Source: Casuarina equisetifolia (lineage: Eukaryota > Streptophyta > Magnoliopsida > Fagales > Casuarinaceae). From it: a DNA stretch of 64,000 nucleotides. This document shows, piece after piece, positions 1 through 11,100 of the stretch. A model generated the notes under the pieces. It ran no database searches. It was not told the origin of the DNA and saw only the letters and a list, made by a program, of their open reading frames with translations. A program made the translations under genes and the position numbers. The stretch covers positions 24,255,491 through 24,319,490 of the forward strand of contig CM052361.1 in NCBI GenBank assembly GCA_028551475.1, read 5' to 3'. Numbering within the stretch: position 1 is the stretch's first letter; every line of letters begins with the position of its first letter.

Positions 1-605
1 TCATAATGTGAAGGATAAAAACTATTAAATTCGTCGTAGAGTCTACATAAACTTTCATTATATAAATATTTAGATATACAATTTAATTAAGTCCTCAACA
101 ACATCAACAAAACAAACATATACCAATCCAATAACAATGTAATCTATAATTGATAATGAAGAATAAGTTAAAGATATCAACTTAATAAGAAAAAGTTAAA
201 AAAAAATCATTCAAATTTTAATCTAAATTTGCAATGTAAAGGACTCCAAATGATGATTTAACTATTCAAAATAAAAAAGAAATCAATTGTAAATCTACTG
301 ACCAAAAATCAATTCAATCAAATTATGGATCAACCTTACTCAATCGTCACTTTATAAGAATGCACTAATAAGAAGTCGGGCTTAAGCATTTCGATAAGGA
401 GTCGGGCTTAAGCATTAAGACTTCGACGGAATAAGATTTAGGCCTGGAACACAACCATGTGGTTGGGTTTGCTGTTGAGTTCTCTTTGAACTTAGCTCAA
501 GCCACACGGGTGGTCCATCTACGGACTCGACGGCCGGCTCCGACCTCTGCAACTTCCAAGCGGCTCAACCCCCAAATCCCTCTCGTTTCCTGATCACACT
601 CGATA
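1..605. other. AT-rich flank and PPR gene 5' region
   Basis: No coding region recognised. The first 350 bases are very AT-rich. From about 420 onward the base composition becomes more balanced towards the PPR start codon, consistent with a promoter and 5' leader, but I see no convincing TATA box. Confidence 0.5.
374..416. repeat. short direct repeat, 17 bp x 2
   Basis: The 17-mer AGTCGGGCTTAAGCATT occurs at 374-390 and again at 400-416, a 26-bp spacing, about 190 bases upstream of the PPR start codon. Function unknown. Confidence 0.7.
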
Positions 606-3280
606 ATGAAGCTCACTCGTCCTTGTCGATTGCTAACAAGCTCTACCATTTATGCAAAAGAAAGAAACCTTTATACCTCTAGATTGAGATCCCAAGATAA
701 TGACGAAAAAGACTCGCACTTCATGTCAATCCTCGGAAACATTGTTCGAGGGAACCAGAGCTGGAAAGTGGCGTTTGACGACTCCTACATTTCAAGCACG
801 CTGAGGCCCGACCACGTGGAGAAGGTCCTGATTCAAACCCTGGATGACTCCAGGTTGGCCCTGAGGTTCTTCAATTTCTTGGGCTTGCACCAAAAGTTCA
901 ATCACTCTACGGCGTCATTTTGTATTCTGATCCACTCTCTGGTTCAGTCCAATCACTTTTGGCCAGCTTCTTCGCTCTTGCAGACGCTACTTCTTCGTGG
1001 GTTGGACCCGAAAGAGGTTTTTGAACATTTCTTGAATTCTTATAAGAAATGTGCTTTTGCTTCGAGTTTGGGTTTTGATTTCTTAATTCAGAATTACGTT
1101 CAAAACAAGAGATTAATGGACGGTGTTTTAGTTTTGAAGCTCATGAAAGAGAATAAATTGTTGCCTGAAGTTAGAACTTGGAGTGCCCTTTTAAACGGCC
1201 TTGTGAAAATTAGGCAATTTCATGTAGTTTTGGAATTGTTTGGTGAGTTTATGGATGCGGGTATGCGGTCTGATGTTTATACATACACGGCGGTGGTTCG
1301 GAGTTTGTGTGAATTGAAAGATTTTGTTAAAGCTAAGGAAGTGATTCGGCGGGCGGAGTTGAATGGATGTGATTTGAATGTGGTGGTGTATAATGTGCTG
1401 ATTCACGGGCTCTGCAAGAACCAAAGAGCTTGGGAGGCTGTTGAGATTAAGAATTCATTGTGCCGAAAGGGGTTGAAAGCGGATGTGGTTACATATTGTA
1501 CATTAGTACTTGGTTTGTGTAAAGTGCAAGAATTTCAGGCCGGGATAGAATTGATGGATGAAATGATTGATTTGGGATTTGTTCCAAGTGAAGCAGCAGT
1601 TTCGGGAGTTGTGGAGGGATTGAGGAGGAACAGGAGAATCGAAGAGGCTTATAATGTAGTAAAGAGGGTGGAGGGAGTTGGAGTGTTTCCTAGCTTGTTT
1701 GTTTATAATGCATTGATGAACTCCTTGTGTAAAGAAGGGAAATTGGATGAAGCGGTGTTACTATTTAATAACATGGGCAAGAGGGGTGGTTTGTTTCCAA
1801 ATGATATTACTTACTCTATTTTGATTGATTCATTCTGCAGAAGAGGGAATTTGGATGTTGCGTATTCTTATCTTGATAAACTGTCAGAGGCTGGGATAAG
1901 AGCTACTGTGTATCCCTACAATTCTTTGATTAATGGGGAATGCAAGTTTGGCAAATTGGGTGAAGCAGAGTTTCTCTTTGATCGGATGATTGATAAAGGA
2001 TTGGTGCCAACAGTTGCAACCTATACATCATTAATAAGTGGATACTGCAGAGAAGGAGAAGTGAACAAAGCATTTAGGCTATATCATGAGATGACTGGGA
2101 AGGCATCGCGCCAAATACTAACACCTTTACTGCACTTATTTCTGGCCTCTGTCGTGCAAATATGATGGCTGAAGCAAGTAAATTGTTTGAGGAAATGGTG
2201 GAGAGAAACATTCTGCCAAATGAGGTAACTTATAATGTCATGATAGAGGGTCACTGTATGAATGGTAACACAGTAAGAGCCTTTCAGTTGTTTGATGAAA
2301 TGGTTGAGAAGGGCCTCAAACCGGACACATACACGTACAGACCTTTAATAAGTGGTCTTTGTTCTTTGGGTAGAGTTTCCGAAGCCAAAGAATTCATAGA
2401 TAACCTTCACAAGGAGCATTGTAAGTTAAACGAGATGTGTTATAGTGCACTTATACATGGCTACTGTAAGGAGGGGAATTTGAAGGGTGCATTGAATGCT
2501 TGTCGCCTGATGGTTGAAAGGGGAGTAGACATGGATCTTGTGTGTTATACAGTACTTATTTGTGGAACTTTAAAGAAGCATGATACAAGAAAATTGTTTG
2601 GTATCTTGAAGGAGATGCATGATCAAGGACTCAAGCCTGATGAAGTGATGTATACAAGTATGATAGATGCATACAGCAAAGCAGGAAATCTTAAGGAGGC
2701 ATTTGGGTTATGGACTACGATGGCTGCTGAGGGTTGCATTCCAAATGTGGTAACATATACTGCCTTGATAAATGGCTTATGTAAGGCAGGAAGTATGGAT
2801 AAAGCTGAGCTGCTTTTGAAAGAAATGCTAGTTGGCATTGCCCTTCCCAATCAGATAACATATGGTTGTTTCCTTGACTACCTTACAAAGGAAGGAAACA
2901 TGGAGGAAGCTCTACAGCTGCACAATACAATGCTTAAAGGCTTTTTGGCAAACAGTGTGACGTATAATATACTTATACGGGGCTTTTGCAAATTGGGTAA
3001 GATTCAGGAAGCCACCAAGCTCCTTCTTGGAATGACCGACAATGGTATCTTTCCGGATTGTATTACCTATTCGACATTTATCTACGAGTATTGTAGAATG
3101 GGTAATTTACAGGAAGCTATTAGGTTGTGGAACACCATGCTAAATAAGGGTCTGAAGCCCGATACATTAGCATACAATTTTATGATTTATGGTTGCTGCA
3201 TTACTGGAGAACTCACCAAGGCATTTGAACTACGTGATGACATGACAAGGAGGGGGCTGACATCAAATTGCGTCACATAG
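606..3280 (+). CDS. P-class PPR protein, At5g59900-like, one frameshift
   Basis: Predicted organellar RNA-binding protein of the P-class pentatricopeptide repeat family, which bind single-stranded RNA and affect processing, stability or translation of organelle transcripts. The first ~30 residues are basic and Ser/Leu-rich with few acids, as in a mitochondrial transit peptide. Roughly twenty 35-residue PPR motifs follow (pattern VVTYNxLIxGLCKxGxxxEA). It is intronless, as is usual. The gene lies in two overlapping frames, 606-2165 (519 codons) and 2162-3280 (372 codons). A related copy near 26300 reads GGGAAAGGC where this one reads GGGAAGGC (about 2100), so one A is missing here; with it the protein would be near 890 residues, close to the ~900 of the Arabidopsis protein as I recall it. 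Either the gene is recently dead or the base is a sequencing or assembly error. Similarity to At5g59900 is from memory. Confidence 0.85.
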
Positions 3281-4049
3281 TGCTCTTATACATGAGCTTG
3301 CTCAAAAGGTTCTGTTTAGTCTACCTGCACATATTGGAGAATAATTTGCCAAGCATTTCATCAGAGTTCTTTATCTTTGCTTTCCGGAAATAATGATTGC
3401 TGATGATTGCAGTCTTTACGTTGGGCTCTGCCAAAACTAGATCTAACAATATGCATTACCAGTTAAAGTTGACTATATTTCTTTTCTGTACATAAGGAAA
3501 CTGGAAAGGGGAGGTGAAGGATAGGGCATCGGCTATGTAAATTGAGACTGACAAACATGGATGAGGGAAATCTTAAATTGATTGTGTGTAAACAGCAGAT
3601 TATTGTAAAATCAATTTTCCAAGAAATAAAATTTGATACTGTTTGTATCCGTGTATCTTTTTGTTTTTTGGTGTGATCTGCAGGTATTGGAGAATAAGGA
3701 GGATCGTGCAACAAGCACATATAACAAACACTAACTAACGGATGGACCCTTGCTAATGTCTGAAGAGTTCACAATAATTTTCCGTCTAGAAAAAAGAAAA
3801 AAGAAAAAAAGAAAAGAAATGGTGGATATAGGACACCCTTCTCTACCTTTCAGCTGCTTTCCTTTTTGTTAACTAAGCATTACTGTCACTAGAATTTTTG
3901 GCTGCTTTTCGTTTCTTGGGTCAAAACTCTTTGGAAATCCTTCATCTCTGTAGTTGAAGAAGAATCTGGATCTCTGCATATTTAGATATTTTTACCTTCC
4001 GATCAAACTGTTGCTTCCATTTGCATCATGAGAAGCAGTATTGTAGCAG
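3281..4049. other. PPR 3' flank, no gene seen
   Basis: AT-rich non-coding sequence. It contains an AATAAA element at 3625-3630 and a purine tract near 3790-3820. Short open frames here carry no recognisable motif. Confidence 0.5.
3625..3630 (+). promoter_or_regulatory. possible polyadenylation signal of the PPR gene
   Basis: AATAAA lies about 345 bases after the PPR stop codon in an AT-rich flank. Plant poly(A) signals are loose, so this is only suggestive. Confidence 0.3.
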
Positions 4050-4408
4050 GCTTCCATATGTAAAGAGTGATTCTTGTGCCTCATTGGAACCATAGTCTAC
4101 TCTCCATAAATTTAAGTGAGGATGAAGGGGAAGCACACATTATTAGAAGCACCAGACCAGGGTGTGAAGATAACAAAGCTTGGAAGATTCGTTTAACGTT
4201 CCTTTATTGCTGCAGGTCTCTCCTTTCTCTCTCTCTCTCTCTCTGCTCTCTCAGGTACAAGTACGTCACCGGTCTATATTTAACGTTTTCTGTTTGGTCT
4301 ACTTTTGACAGGTTCCCATTAATTTCGGCAGAACAGTGTTTACGCAAAGATGAAATTGCAATGTAGTTCAACAATCTGAATAAGGTTAGCTTTGTTGAAC
4401 TCCCAACT
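4050..4408 (+). pseudogene. TNL relic: 3' end of exon 4, intron 4, start of exon 5
   Basis: A CT-rich tract following CAG|GT (about 4215-4250), then a segment ending TTTTGACAG, then sequence matching the beginning of TNL exon 5 (ISAEQ..., then TTCAACAATCTGAATAA, GCTTTGTTGAACTC). It matches the intron 4 to exon 5 junction of TNL-A itself (about 6360-6500). It stops abruptly near 4408 and runs into NB-ARC sequence, so it is a truncated extra copy. The part 4060-4215 also resembles 7227-7440. Confidence 0.65.
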
Positions 4409-6971
4409 CTTTAAGGAAGAACACCCCTCAGAAACTTTAATGGAGTTGTCCAAGGAGTTCTTAAATTATGCTAAAGGTCATTCTTTAGTGCTTGAAGTTT
4501 TGGGTTGGTCCTTGTATCATAGAAATGTGGATTTACAGAGAAGTATGCTGAGTAAAGTAAAAAACATTTGATGGTAAAATCCAAGGTACACTCCAAGTGA
4601 ACTTTGACAAATTATTACAAATGGAAAAAAAGTTTTTTTTTTTAGATATTGCTTGTTTCTTCAAAGGAGAAGAAAAAGATTATGTTTGTGATATACCAGG
4701 AAGTTATCTTTATAACCCAAATGTCATTATAAACAATCTCATTAGTAAGTCTCTTATAACAACCCAAGGAAACAAATTATGGTTGCATGAATTGTTAAAA
4801 GATATGGGTCAAAAGATTGTTTATTATGAATTTCTTGAGGAACTTCATCTATGTAGTAGATTGTGGCTTTATGAAGACATCTATCATGTTTTGAAGAATA
4901 ATATAGTAAGTAACTAATAAAGACATTTTCTTCTCTTCAAATTTTAATATTTCTTTCACTAATGTGATTATCTTTTTCTTGGTTACTAGGAATCAGAAAG
5001 AGTTGGAAGGCATAGTACTAAAGTCTACTTTACAAAAAGAGTTACACTTGAATCCTCAAGCCTTTTCCAAATTGCAAAACATAAGATTGTTAAAAATCTG
5101 TAATGTGCACCTTTCTCAAGGCCTTAGTATCTTTCTAACAAGTTGCAGGCTATGGAATGACTTGGGTATCCTTTAAAATCTTTGCCAAAAAGTTTCACAC
5201 CTGTAAATCTTGTGGAACTCATTATGCCTTGTAGCTACATTCAAAATATATGAAAGGGAAAGAAGGTATAATCATGTCTTATGCAAGTGCGTATGTTTGT
5301 GTGTGTATGTTTTTTCATAAATTAAGTGATGACTTCTTAAGTTTTTTATTCTTTTGTATTTTATCATAGGGTTTACACAAATTAAAGATCCTTGACCTTT
5401 AAAACTCTCAAAATTTGATTAAGACTTTAGATTTTATAGGACTTCCAAATCTCAAGAAGTTGATTTTTCAAGATTGTGCAAAATTATTGAAGTTACATCC
5501 ATTTATTGGACATCTCAAATGACTTATTTTATTGAACTTAAGAGATTGCAAATCCCTTGATGGTCTTCCATCTAACATTGGCTTGCATTCTCTTGAAATT
5601 CTAAGTCTTTTTGGTTGTTTGAAAATTAAAAATTTTCCTAAGATTGTGGGAACCATGAATAATTTGTTAGAATTACATTTAGATGGGACTGCTATAAAAG
5701 AGATTCCTTTGTCCATGAAGCATTTAAGTAGCCTTACTTTGTTGAATCTAGAAAATTGCAAAGGTCTTATTGGCGGTCGATCTAGCTCCTCAATATTGGA
5801 TAAAATGCCTATAGACAAAAGGAATGTGGAACATCTTTTGGAACTTGATATCCATGGAACTTCTTTAAGACAAGCAGGCCTCCATGGATTTGAATGGCTG
5901 CCGCCTATATCACGATTCTTCGGTTGGTCATCACCACCAAACCGTGACATTGGCTCCATGTTGCCTACTTTATTCTCAAGTTTTTGCTCTTTGAGAGAAT
6001 TAAATTTGGGTTACTGTAATTTTTCGGACGGAGCATTTCTTCATGATCTGAGTAGGATGTCATCATTGTAGCTTCTAAAACTAAGTGGAAATAAGTTTGA
6101 GTGCTTGCTGAAAAGTATCTCTAAACTTACTAAGCTCAAGTGTGTTTACTTGGATTGTTGTAGTAGGCTTCGATGCTTGCCAAAATTTGCATCAAATGTT
6201 CAACTTGTAAGTCGTCATCATTGTGCGTCATTGGAAAGAAATATGAATAAAATTGACATAGTGGTTCATGATGAAAGAGGAATATATGTTCTCAAAGGCA
6301 CTAGTTTAGGGGTTCAAGGTTACAGAGCTCAGAATCGGGACACTCAGTCTTGGCTACAGGTCTCTCTCTCTCTCTCTGTGTCAAGTACAAATACCCTACT
6401 GATCTACATTTGATATTTTCTATGTGGTCTATTTCCTACAGGTAGCCATTGATCTTGGCAGAATAGCTTATCGATCTTTAAGTCGAGATGGAATGCCCAT
6501 GTTGTACAACAATCTAAGTAAGGGTTTTTATGTCAAACTGCAACTCAATTTGGATTCAAATAATAGAAGCAAGTGGTTGGGATATGCACTGTATTTTGAG
6601 TTTGAAGTCCGTGGTCATGGCAGTGGAATTTGGCTCATGTGGAAGATTCACTTCATAACACATAGGGACTCCACAATAATTTGTTTTCCACTTTGACACT
6701 GATGAAGGTCCTCTTGAACAACCCTTGATCCTCAACAACAGAAAAGTCGTGATTGGGCTATATAGATTTTTGTGTATATACACCACGCATCTGGTTTGTA
6801 GAAAGATCATATAATGTGGACAAATTCAGCTTCATCAAGGCTTCAATTACATCTACTTGTCCGGCCACGTAGATCCAAATGTGTGGGCCTCATCTAATAT
6901 ACAAGCAAAATGCCCAATACTTTGTCCAAATTTGTGGGGCTTATCGTTTCGGCTTTCGCCTATGGACCTAG
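4409..6971 (+). pseudogene. TNL-A, truncated TIR-NB-LRR pseudogene
   Basis: Remnant of an immune receptor gene. There is no TIR exon and no P-loop. It begins inside exon 2 just before the GLPL-equivalent motif (YAKGHSLVLEVLG), shifts frame near 4570, and continues with ARC2 (VFFLDIACFFKGEE..., LWLHELLKDMGQKI, where the usual MHD is LHE) to a donor at 4905/4906. Exon 3 follows from about 4990 to 5267, with its reading frame closing early at 5176. Exon 4 LRRs run about 5371-6359 with a stop at 6071. Exon 5, the post-LRR domain, runs 6442-6971 and is frameshifted near 6690. Intron positions match the intact paralogues at 33.0 and 51.3 kb. It is not expected to make a working receptor. Confidence 0.85.
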
Positions 6972-8153
6972 GCGTCTGTTCATGGAGTCTCTGGTGAGGA
7001 GAATCAAGTAGGGATGGGAAGCAAGGTGACATCCTCAGTACCTCTGAATGACCAATGATACATCTAAGCTTGTTCTTGAATATGTTCTGGCTAGACATTA
7101 TTGTGTGTGTTAAACAATGGGTAATCAAATATTATTTTGTTTGAATGGCACCGATGGCAAGGCAACAAAACTTAGACAAGGAGTTCACTTGCCACATTGA
7201 TTAAATATTTTGAAACTGTATACTAACATTAGTAAAGAGTGATTCATGAATCTCCTTGGAAACATAATTTAATGAATTTGATATTTTGAGTGGGGATAAA
7301 GGAAGAGCACATATTATTTGAAACAACAGATCAGAGTGTGAGATAGCATTTATAAGGCTGTGAATATTGAATTACTTATATGGTGTCGGACAAATACTTC
7401 AACAGTTTTGACGTTCATTCATGATTGCAGCTCTCCCTTCTTCTATTTTTTTTTTGTCAAGTATAATATTTTTTAAATATTTTTTAAATATTTTTTAATA
7501 TTATAATGTATGCACTTAACTCACTGATAACTCAAGTGAAATTTAAGACTTTCACGTATCATTCTTAATAAATATTTTCCGTAGAAAAGATTTTCCACCA
7601 ACTATTTTTTTGTGCTCTTCACTTTTTTATCGTAGAACCCTAAAATTTGGGACATTTATTTGTAAGTTGAAACAAATTTGAAAACGTCCGAGAGAAGGCC
7701 GGACACGTAAAAAGCTAAAAGAAAGAGACAAGCGGTGGAGACCAGTACAGCTTTTGTGGCTCCCTTCCCTAAGCAGTGGTCACGTGAATGCGCATTGGAT
7801 TCCTTTTGGTGCATTGAGTACCGGAACATGTTTTAAACAAAGTAAACAAAATTGGGAATCTAAAGAGGCTAGAGAAATAATGCTAAGACTCACTCTTTTA
7901 ATAAGTTCACAGCAGAGTATATCTTTTTTTTTTTTTTTCCAATAAAAGAATATTTATTACAAATGTAAATATATAATAAGTTTCATTAAAAAGGATGCAA
8001 ATTGAAAAAGAAAACAAATTAACTCTACCGCAAAGATGTGAGCATCATTGATTGGCTCTTTAGTGCTGTTCCCACTATCTAAGATGGATAAAAAAAAGTC
8101 CTCTTCCTTATGTTCCCATTTCTTACGCAGGCAGTAAAGCAAGCAAGTCTTCG
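6972..8153. other. TNL-A 3' flank and TNL-B 5' region
   Basis: Non-coding. The segment 7227-7440 is a diverged repeat of 4060-4215. The block near 7684-7715 belongs to an upstream element shared by the cluster's TNLs (core resembling GAGCAGGTCAGACACGTAAA). A poly-T run sits at 7925-7940. Confidence 0.55.
7467..7499. repeat. AT-rich tandem repeat, 11-bp unit x 3
   Basis: ATATTTTTTAA repeated three times. Confidence 0.75.
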
Positions 8154-11100
8154 ATGGCTTCTGCCACTGGTATAACAGCTCCTTCTTCTTCCTCCTCCCT
8201 GCTTCCAAGGACATACGATGCTTTTCTCAGTTTTAGAGGTATAGATACACGCAAGAATTTTACGGATCATCTTTATGCTGCTTTGTGTCAAAAGGGAATT
8301 TACACCTTTAGGGATGATGAAAAACTTAAGAGGGGAAAATCTATCAAGCCCAAGTTATTGAAGGCCATAGAAGAATCAAGGTTTGCAATCATCATTCTCT
8401 CAACAAATTATGCGTCTTCAACATGGTGCCTAGATGAACTTGCAAAGATTATTGAGTGCAAGAAAGAGAGAAAAATGATTGTTTATCCTGTTTTCTATCA
8501 CGTGGATCCTTATGATGTACGCCATCAGAGACAAAGTTTTGCACAAGCCTTCGCAAAACATGAAGAAAATTTCAAGGGAACTACCAAGGGTATGGAAAGA
8601 TGGAGGGATGCTCTAAGAGAAGTGAGCAATCTTTTTGGATGGCATTTAGATGACAGGTAACATCATTCTTTCTTTCTTTTTTTTTTGTAATTTTTTTTAA
8701 CTCCAAAAGAAAATAATTCTAAAGATAAAATTTTTGTCATACTTCTTTTCCTACACAAAGTAGTAATTATGTTATAAGCTCACCAATCAATGATAAATTA
8801 AAGATTCATTACATGCTTTCTATGAACTATAAATTCAACCAAAGATAGAAATATTGCTGCTAATAGGCAACAAGTCAAATCATAATTCTATAACAAAATA
8901 AATAAATTATCGAACATTATAGTTATTTGAAAAACAAAGGAAAAAAATTAAAACTGAAATCTTCTTCCATTTGAAACTAGGGTATAATTTATATAATTTT
9001 TTCTACATAAGTCTACAATTCCATACCACATTAGTTTTTGATTTCAAATGGGCAAAAAATTACCTCAATTTATGATTAGAAAAACAGACACGATAAAAAA
9101 AAAGGTCATTGATAGGATAAAAATATTCAAAATTGATAATTTGGCAAGTCATTAGCATATCCCTTACTTTTAAGTTTGTTGCACGTTTGCAAGAAACTTC
9201 TTATTCCTAGATAGAATTACAACATATTTCCTTCCTCGAATTACTTAATTTACTTCTTGTCCATAGCTTGCTTGTACATGGGAGTCGACGCTTCCGTCGG
9301 CTGCATTCATCCTTCATATCTTACCTGGGTCTGCCACAACGTCTTCGTCAATAAGATTGATAGGAAACTTAGGCATTGAAACCAAATCAATGAAAGTTTT
9401 GGCGACTTACAACATTCTAATTATGAAAAAAGATTCTACTCGTCCCATGGAATTGGCCGCCTCCTTTTGCTGTTGGCCACTCGACCAATATTGGAAGTCC
9501 TCTTGTGAACCATGAGACGTGTCATCTTCAAATTACTAACAATCATTGTAGGTAAAAAAATTAATCCTCACTTAGTTTATAGTGTCTTTTCAAAGTTTTT
9601 TTAAATGAGTAAAAGTAAATAACCCAATAATTTCACATTAAGACTTTGTTTCTTGACAAATCACATATTTAAATGAAGAGATCCAAAAATATCATAAAAC
9701 TTTTTGTTCAAATTTTATTTCAAAGTTAGAAAGGAAGCCATTTACGCTTTGCACTACCTAAATGAATATTGTAAGCCAGACAAAAAAAAAAAAAAAGACA
9801 ACTTAATCGTGGGAAACCTATTAACCATTACTAAGAGCTCAAGTTCTCATTGGTAGGCATATGATTTAGTTGGAACTTATGCCAAGAGGGACCAAAGGGG
9901 TCTTGTGTTCAACATCGAAATCCCTTGCACCCCTGTACCTAACCACCCCCCACAAATAAAAAAAAAAAGAAAAAGAAAAAGAAAAAGAAAAGAAAAAAAG
10001 AAAAGAATAAGAAAAAGAAAAGAACTCAAATTTTTGTAATTTCTATAGAATTTTATGATAAACAAGGACTACGTGCAAAGGTTAAGCCAAAGAATAATTG
10101 TGCAGTACAAATTTAATTGATAATATTTAGTTGATAATCAATCATTAAACTATTACAGTTAGGAAACATATGTTATTAATTGTCAATGTTGTGTGCCAAA
10201 AACAAAAAAACTTGAAAAATGCTTTACAAAATTTTGGAATCTTCACTTTTGTTGAACCAAGTTGAAAATAAATTGTTTACTAACATTACCCATTGTTTTA
10301 TGATTTTTCTCATGAAAATAATAATTTCGACTTCTTTATTGGCAGCTACGAGTCAAAAATTGTCAATGAAATTGTTGGAGCGATATTTTGCCAGTTGTGT
10401 TCTTTATGCCCAAATCTTTCAAAAAGCCTTGTTGGAATAGAGTCTCGTGTAGAGAAAATATTAAATTTATGTGAAGATTTGAAGGTGGATAATGGTTGTT
10501 TATTAGGAATCTATGGGATGGGAGGGATAGGTAAAACAACTCTTGCACGTGCTGTTTATGAAAGAATTTCTTTCAAATTTGAAGCTAGTATCTTTCTTGC
10601 CAATGTTAGAGAAGAAACTAGAAAAATTGGTTTAGTTTCTTTACAAAAAAAACTCATTTCCAAAATTCTTGTAGAAAGAGAATTTGAAATACTTAATGTT
10701 TGGGAGGGAGCTGATATGATCCAAAGAAGGCTTTATGGTAAAAAGGTTCTTATCATTCTAGATGATGTAAATGAACTCAAGCAATTAAATGCATTGGCTG
10801 GCACATGTGATTGGTTTGGCCCAGGAAGTAAAATCATAATAACAACAAGAAATAAACGTTTATTGATTGAGCATGATGTGAGTGAAGATAAAATATATGA
10901 GGTTAAGCCACTGGATTACTTAGAAGCTCTCCAACTTTTTAGTAGGAAAGCCTTCAAGCAGGAACACCCCTTGAAACCTTTTTTAGAGTTGTCCAAGGAG
11001 TTTGTAAATTATGCTAAAGGTCATCCTTTAGCTCTTGAAGTTTTGGGCTCATCCTTGTATCATAGGGGGGATGTGAATTTATGGAAAAGCATGTTGAATA

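Noticed and set aside
5468-5959. 163-codon minus-strand open frame, and similar ones at 11860-12504, 20498-20848 and 36584-37066
   Set aside because: All are antisense shadows of the LRR exon. The same frame recurs because leucine-rich repeats read backwards stay open.
9877-10065. Minus-strand open frame rich in Phe/Leu
   Set aside because: It is the reverse of the SINE and its A-rich tail; the composition is that of a low-complexity repeat.
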